A stretch of 64,000 bases of DNA, taken from positions 2,232,001 through 2,296,000 of the forward strand of contig OX637293.1 in NCBI GenBank assembly GCA_951799445.1. The letters are read 5' to 3'. The DNA is from Pseudisothecium myosuroides (Eukaryota > Streptophyta > Bryopsida > Hypnales > Lembophyllaceae). The position numbers and the translations under genes were made by a program. The notes beneath the pieces are model-generated. The model worked only from the letters and a program-made list of their open reading frames with translations. It had not been told where the DNA came from and did no database searches. This document shows positions 60,098 to 64,000 of the stretch, one piece after another; the stretch's first letter is position 1, and the number at the start of each line of letters is the position of its first letter.

Positions 60098-60101
60098 TTA
60101 A

Positions 60102-60318
60102 CCTTTAAAGATAGAATGGTCATCGTGGAAATCATTCCTCTTGGTACTGAGTGAATCATTGGGCTAAAAAAACGCAAAAGCATTCATTGGAAGTCAAACT
60201 ACTGTATGAGAACACCCCTTTTGAACAAATCTTGAGGTTACCAAGTTGCAATTTTGTTTTACATAAAAGGATTTCTTGTCATTTATTGGACAAAAAACAT
60301 CTGTGGTGGCTCTAAGGA
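60102..60318. mobile_element. TTAA-flanked MITE, 217 bp (diverged)
   Basis: TTAA at 60098-60101 and 60319-60322. The interior shares AAAAGCATTCATTGGAAGTC and CTACTGTA with the element at 22450. Confidence 0.75.
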
Positions 60319-60524
60319 TTAAATCAAAACTAGGAATTGATATTTTGAAAGTTACAAACAAGTTTGACCAAGGTGCATCCACTTTTGGGTTGGATGCGAG
60401 GAAGGGTTCAAACAGACACACCAAAGTGTGAACACAACAAATGTTATCATCCATGAATGAATGTGGCCCATTCATCCAAATAAGAGTCGCGGACTCTCCC
60501 AGGACCTAAATCAAAGAAGAGCAT

Positions 60525-60533
60525 GGCGGGAAA
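60525..60533 (+). promoter_or_regulatory. E2F-type site upstream of DNA polymerase delta
   Basis: GGCGGGAAA, whose complement TTTCCCGCC is a full match to the plant E2F consensus TTTSSCGC. It lies about 360 bp before the start codon in a locally GC-rich stretch. Replication genes such as POLD1 are typical E2F targets at the G1/S transition, which supports function, though position relative to the transcription start is unknown. Confidence 0.6.
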
Positions 60534-60892
60534 GCAGTCAGTCGCCTCTGCATCTCCTATTTTACTCTGTTTGCCGCCACTAGATTTTCGTGTTTTTTCG
60601 CCGATCATTGCCGCTGCATTTGATGAATGCGTGCCAATTGATCACGCCGCTTTAAAGCAATTTTCAGAGTTTTTTTTTCTTTGAATTATTTTGAGATCTG
60701 CAACAAGGTTTTTGGTTAAGAATTTGGATTTTGGAATTGGAGACGAGAGGTTTTTGTGTGTTTGGAGTGTCGTTGCGTTGAAGACGAGGACGTAGGCGAA
60801 TCTGGACAGGGAGCTGATGTATGCTCGTTAGCGGTTTCGTAAGCGGATTCTTTCGCCGTTTCTGTTTTAGCTAGGGGAGGAAGTGGCATTCA

Positions 60893-63800
60893 ATGGATGC
60901 AAAGAAACGGAACGGCGGGCACGCCAATTTTCCACCGTCGAAGCGCATGCAAGCGAACGGGCAGGGAATGCCTCCACCGCCTATAGCGCCTCCGGATAGC
61001 TTGGAAGAAGAGGACGAGGATGTGTTTTTGGAGGAGACGCTGTTGCGTGACGGAGAGGTGGAGGAGTCCCGAGCTGCTGTGGCTGCTCTTTTCACCAAAT
61101 GGAGACGCCCTGCTGTTGCTAACTTCGACACTCAGAAGAGTAGCGTAGGTACACACCTTCCTTCTATGTTAACTCGCACAGTTTGTGTATTTGAGCTACA
61201 TGCGCAAGCGGCATTTGAGGATTTGAAAGTAGAATCAGGAGAATTCTCTGAGGTTCCAATCGTAGGGTGAAATGACTGTTGATAAAAATGTTTGTGTGAT
61301 TTCCCGAAGAGATCATACCACTTACACCCTGTATCTCACAAGTTCGGACAATTTTTATTGTCAGTGTTTCAGCAGCTTGAGATCGACTACATCATCGGGG
61401 AGAGCCACAAAGAACTCTGTCCTCATAGAAGTGGACCGGCTGCAGTGCTTCGCATGTTTGGAGTGACGAAAGCAGGTGATATCACTCCTCTTTAATTGAG
61501 ATAGTTTTGATTTCCTGTTACTCTCCTCAAAGACTGTCAATTATGATGGCCAATTTGGATCTTAGGAGGATGGCATTGGTAGTGGTCATAATTATTCGTG
61601 AATATGAATGTCGTAGATACTGTCTTTCTGGGGAAGGAGGAGTGCTCACACAGGGCTAGTGTTTCAGAATTCTGCTGCGTACCTGCTGTCCTTTCCTTTG
61701 CGAATAGCTTGTAACAATATATTTGCTACTATTTCCCAAACTGTCCAGGAAATAGCGTTTGCTGCAATGTGCATGGTTTTGAACCCTATTTCTACATCAG
61801 CTGTCTCGATGGCATTGAGCCGGACGATATTCCTAAATTTCGTAACACGTTGGAGGTGAGGAGGTTTGTACGCTATCTGGTTAAGTTCTACTGATCAGTG
61901 TTTTAAAATCTGAGGCGGGACTGCTGTAGTGTGTCGATTCGTACCTCAAGTGCACATATCAATCAAACAGTTGATGCACTGTGATTTGGATTGAGAATGT
62001 GCAAATTGAAATGGTCTTCAAAGCGTCGGATTAGTTTTATTGAGAAACTAAGGTTCCTGTTCACTTACTAAGGATGAAAGTAATGTGAAATGCATGTGCA
62101 ACAGACGCGCATGCGAGAGGCGAATAGGAATAGTAAATCGCAGAATTTCATCACCAAGATCGAGGTTGTACAGAAGCGCAGTGTAATGTACTACCAAGTG
62201 CAGAAAGCTAGATCCTTCTTGAAGATTGTTGTCGCTTTGCCGACTATGGTGGCTGGTTGTAGAGGTACGAATTAGTAATCAACTCTTATCTTTCATTTTG
62301 ATATTAAATGAGTCAATAAGTCATGGCCTCTTCCAAGAACTTGGGTTAGGTTTGAAGCAACTAGCCATATTAAGCCCCTTCATCCGTTTCAATGTTTTAA
62401 AATTTATATTACGTTTATTTGTTTTCGATTTGAACTTTTACTAAACTATGGCTTAACGTATCTGGTTGTTCATTTGCTCTAGGAATTCTGGAGAAAGGTA
62501 TCAATATAGATGGAATTGGTCAGCGGTGCTTCTTGACTTATGAGAGCAACGTGCTATTTGCACTTCGATTCATGATTGATTGCGACATTGTTGGTGGAAA
62601 TTGGGTTGAGCTTCCTGCTGGAGCCTACTGCAAGAGACCGAGACAATTGTCCTACTGTCAGTTGGAATTGGACATACAGTATCCTACTCTGCGTAGATGG
62701 AAGAAATCGTGTTTTTGCTAACGGGACCTTTTTGTTGTGCTACATTTCTTGTACCTTGACTTTTGCCTGCTCCACTCTCGAAACTGCTACAGTTAGAGCT
62801 TGTTGCATCCAAATATTAAGTGGATTCTATGAATGTAATGGTAATATTTGCTAAAGGGCTGTGTTAAATTTTTCGACGAAATCCACCATTCCCACTCAGT
62901 CTCGTGTGGGATAGAGAATGATGGCATGTTCTTATTTCCTTAGAGAGTATGCAGTCCTCGTGAGGATTTTTCCTTGACTTCGCATACAGCTACAACAAGA
63001 TTGTCAGCCATCCACCAGTGGGTCAGTACTCAAAGATGGCCCCATTTCGAATTTTAAGCTTCGACATTGAGTGTGCGGGAAGAAAAGGTCATTTTCCAGA
63101 GCCAGAGCATGATCCTGTCATCCAGGTAAACATCAAAGCTCAATGGAACTCAGAACTCATCCTTGGAAAGGGCTGTCGCTGAACAGGAGAAAGTTAGTTG
63201 TTGTGATCCGATTTTTATGATGGCATGTAGCATATGTCGTTTCTGTGCAGGCCAATTTGGTCCTTGTCTTGTTTTCCAGGGCTTGCTCTTTTCTTCGGCG
63301 CACAAACTGTCTTGAAAGTATTTTTTTCTTGTCTGGTGAAGAGGTTTAACATTGTACGTTGTTAGTTGACTGGTTTTTCGACTTGCTGGATTGGGCTAGA
63401 TTGCCAACTTGGTGACAGTGCAAGGTGAGGAGAAACCTATGGTGAAGAATGTTATGACTCTGAAGTCCTGCTCACCCATTGTTGGTGCTGACGTGACGTC
63501 ATTCGATTCAGAGAAGGAGGTCCTTCTTGCTTGGAGGGTAAGGCCAGTGCTCTTTAGTATAGTGCAATGTTTCATGGGGCTGATTTCTCTTTTGAACTCG
63601 ACCACAACTTTTAATTCATCAGTGTGTATGATTTGCGTGCTTGACTTTTTCTCGTACAATTTCACAGTTGCTGAGCACTTAACTCACAGAGGCTACTAGT
63701 ACTGCCTTCTGCAGTCACTGAGTGACTCGGCAATTGGTCGTGAATTATTTGTAGAATGGCGTAGCCGGCAGAGTTATACATTGCAACGAGGTATTCATTG

Positions 63801-63910
63801 TTAAAGCATTAATAGTGTTGGTGTCTTGGCAGGAGTTAGTCGCAGAAGTCGATCCTGATATTATCATTGGATATAATATTTGCAAATTTGACCTACCCTA
63901 TCTTATTGAG
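60893..63910 (+). CDS. POLD1: DNA polymerase delta catalytic subunit, 5' eight exons (gene runs past the window end)
   Basis: Exons 60893-61148, 61365-61475, 61749-61855, 62105-62264, 62483-62678, 62990-63125, 63400-63537 and 63833-63910 join in phase to 394 codons; the gene continues beyond 64000. The product is the family-B polymerase that synthesises the lagging strand and proofreads. Present here are the N-terminal domain ([46 protein letters not shown]) and the start of the 3'-5' exonuclease. Exo I is [10 protein letters not shown] with D302 and E304. Exo II is [12 protein letters not shown] with D388. The spacing of 86 residues equals that between human D316 and D402. Polymerase motifs and the C-terminal cysteine modules lie outside. 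The N-terminus is basic ([12 protein letters not shown]), consistent with nuclear import, followed by an acidic run. The start is the only ATG giving this frame after the leader. Confidence 0.95.
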
Positions 63911-64000
63911 GTAAGAGACGCAGCCATGCACTTTCGACCAAGTTCCTTCCTTGCCGCTTTTTGATGACAGTGATCGACACTTTTTGATCAATACCCTTTA

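Noticed and set aside
60871..61156. Two minus-strand frames over the POLD1 start
   Set aside because: Shadows of POLD1 exon 1.

Overview
The window reads as nuclear DNA of a land plant. Genes have many short exons with GT-AG introns, gene bodies are GC-richer than the AT-rich spacers, and the products (peroxisomal dienoyl-CoA isomerase, TFIIIC subunit 5, the SNARE SEC20, DNA polymerase delta catalytic subunit) match plant proteins exon by exon. The kinase pseudogene belongs to a type I associate with mosses and other bryophytes, so a bryophyte is my best guess. That is an inference and no species is claimed. No rRNA, confident tRNA, CRISPR or prokaryotic feature was seen.

Layout. 2.6-3.8 kb (-): 3' part of a gene with an AT-hook and a trihelix-like domain. 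4.4-6.9 kb (-): complete three-exon dienoyl-CoA isomerase ending in the peroxisomal signal SKL. 11.9-18.9 kb (+): complete 16-exon TFIIIC subunit 5. 21.7-28.0 kb (+): a degenerate SEC20 copy (premature stop, transposon in the last exon). 35.8-38.4 kb (+): the intact eight-exon SEC20. 39.2-41.2 kb (-): an unrecognised three-exon gene. 51.4-52.7 kb (-): a kinase pseudogene with a frameshift and a stop. 55.4-57.5 kb (+): a third, fragmentary SEC20 copy split by a CACTA-like element. 60.9 kb to the window end (+): the first eight exons of DNA polymerase delta, with an E2F-type site upstream.

Between the genes lies a dense set of small non-autonomous DNA transposons. The main families are: (i) at least eleven elements of 217-973 bp with CCC...GGG termini flanked by TTAA, the hallmark of piggyBac- or Kolobok-type transposition, two of them (44.97-46.44 kb) being near-complete copies in opposite orientation; (ii) TA-flanked foldback elements with AGGTAG...CTACCT ends; (iii) CACTA-type elements; (iv) Stowaway-like, pogo/Emigrant-like and other terminal-inverted-repeat elements. 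Local duplications (19.3-28.5 kb versus 34.2-38.5 kb; 41.3-42.0 kb versus 57.6-58.6 kb; 42.3-44.3 kb versus the kinase flanks) supply unoccupied paralogous sites. These show directly which sequences were inserted and what target was duplicated.

The genes are unrelated housekeeping functions (beta-oxidation, Pol III transcription, Golgi-to-ER transport, DNA replication) and do not form a pathway. The distinctive biology here is the transposon landscape and the decay of the duplicated SEC20 locus. All exon structures were worked out by hand from splice sites, reading phase and remembered homologous proteins; no search was run.
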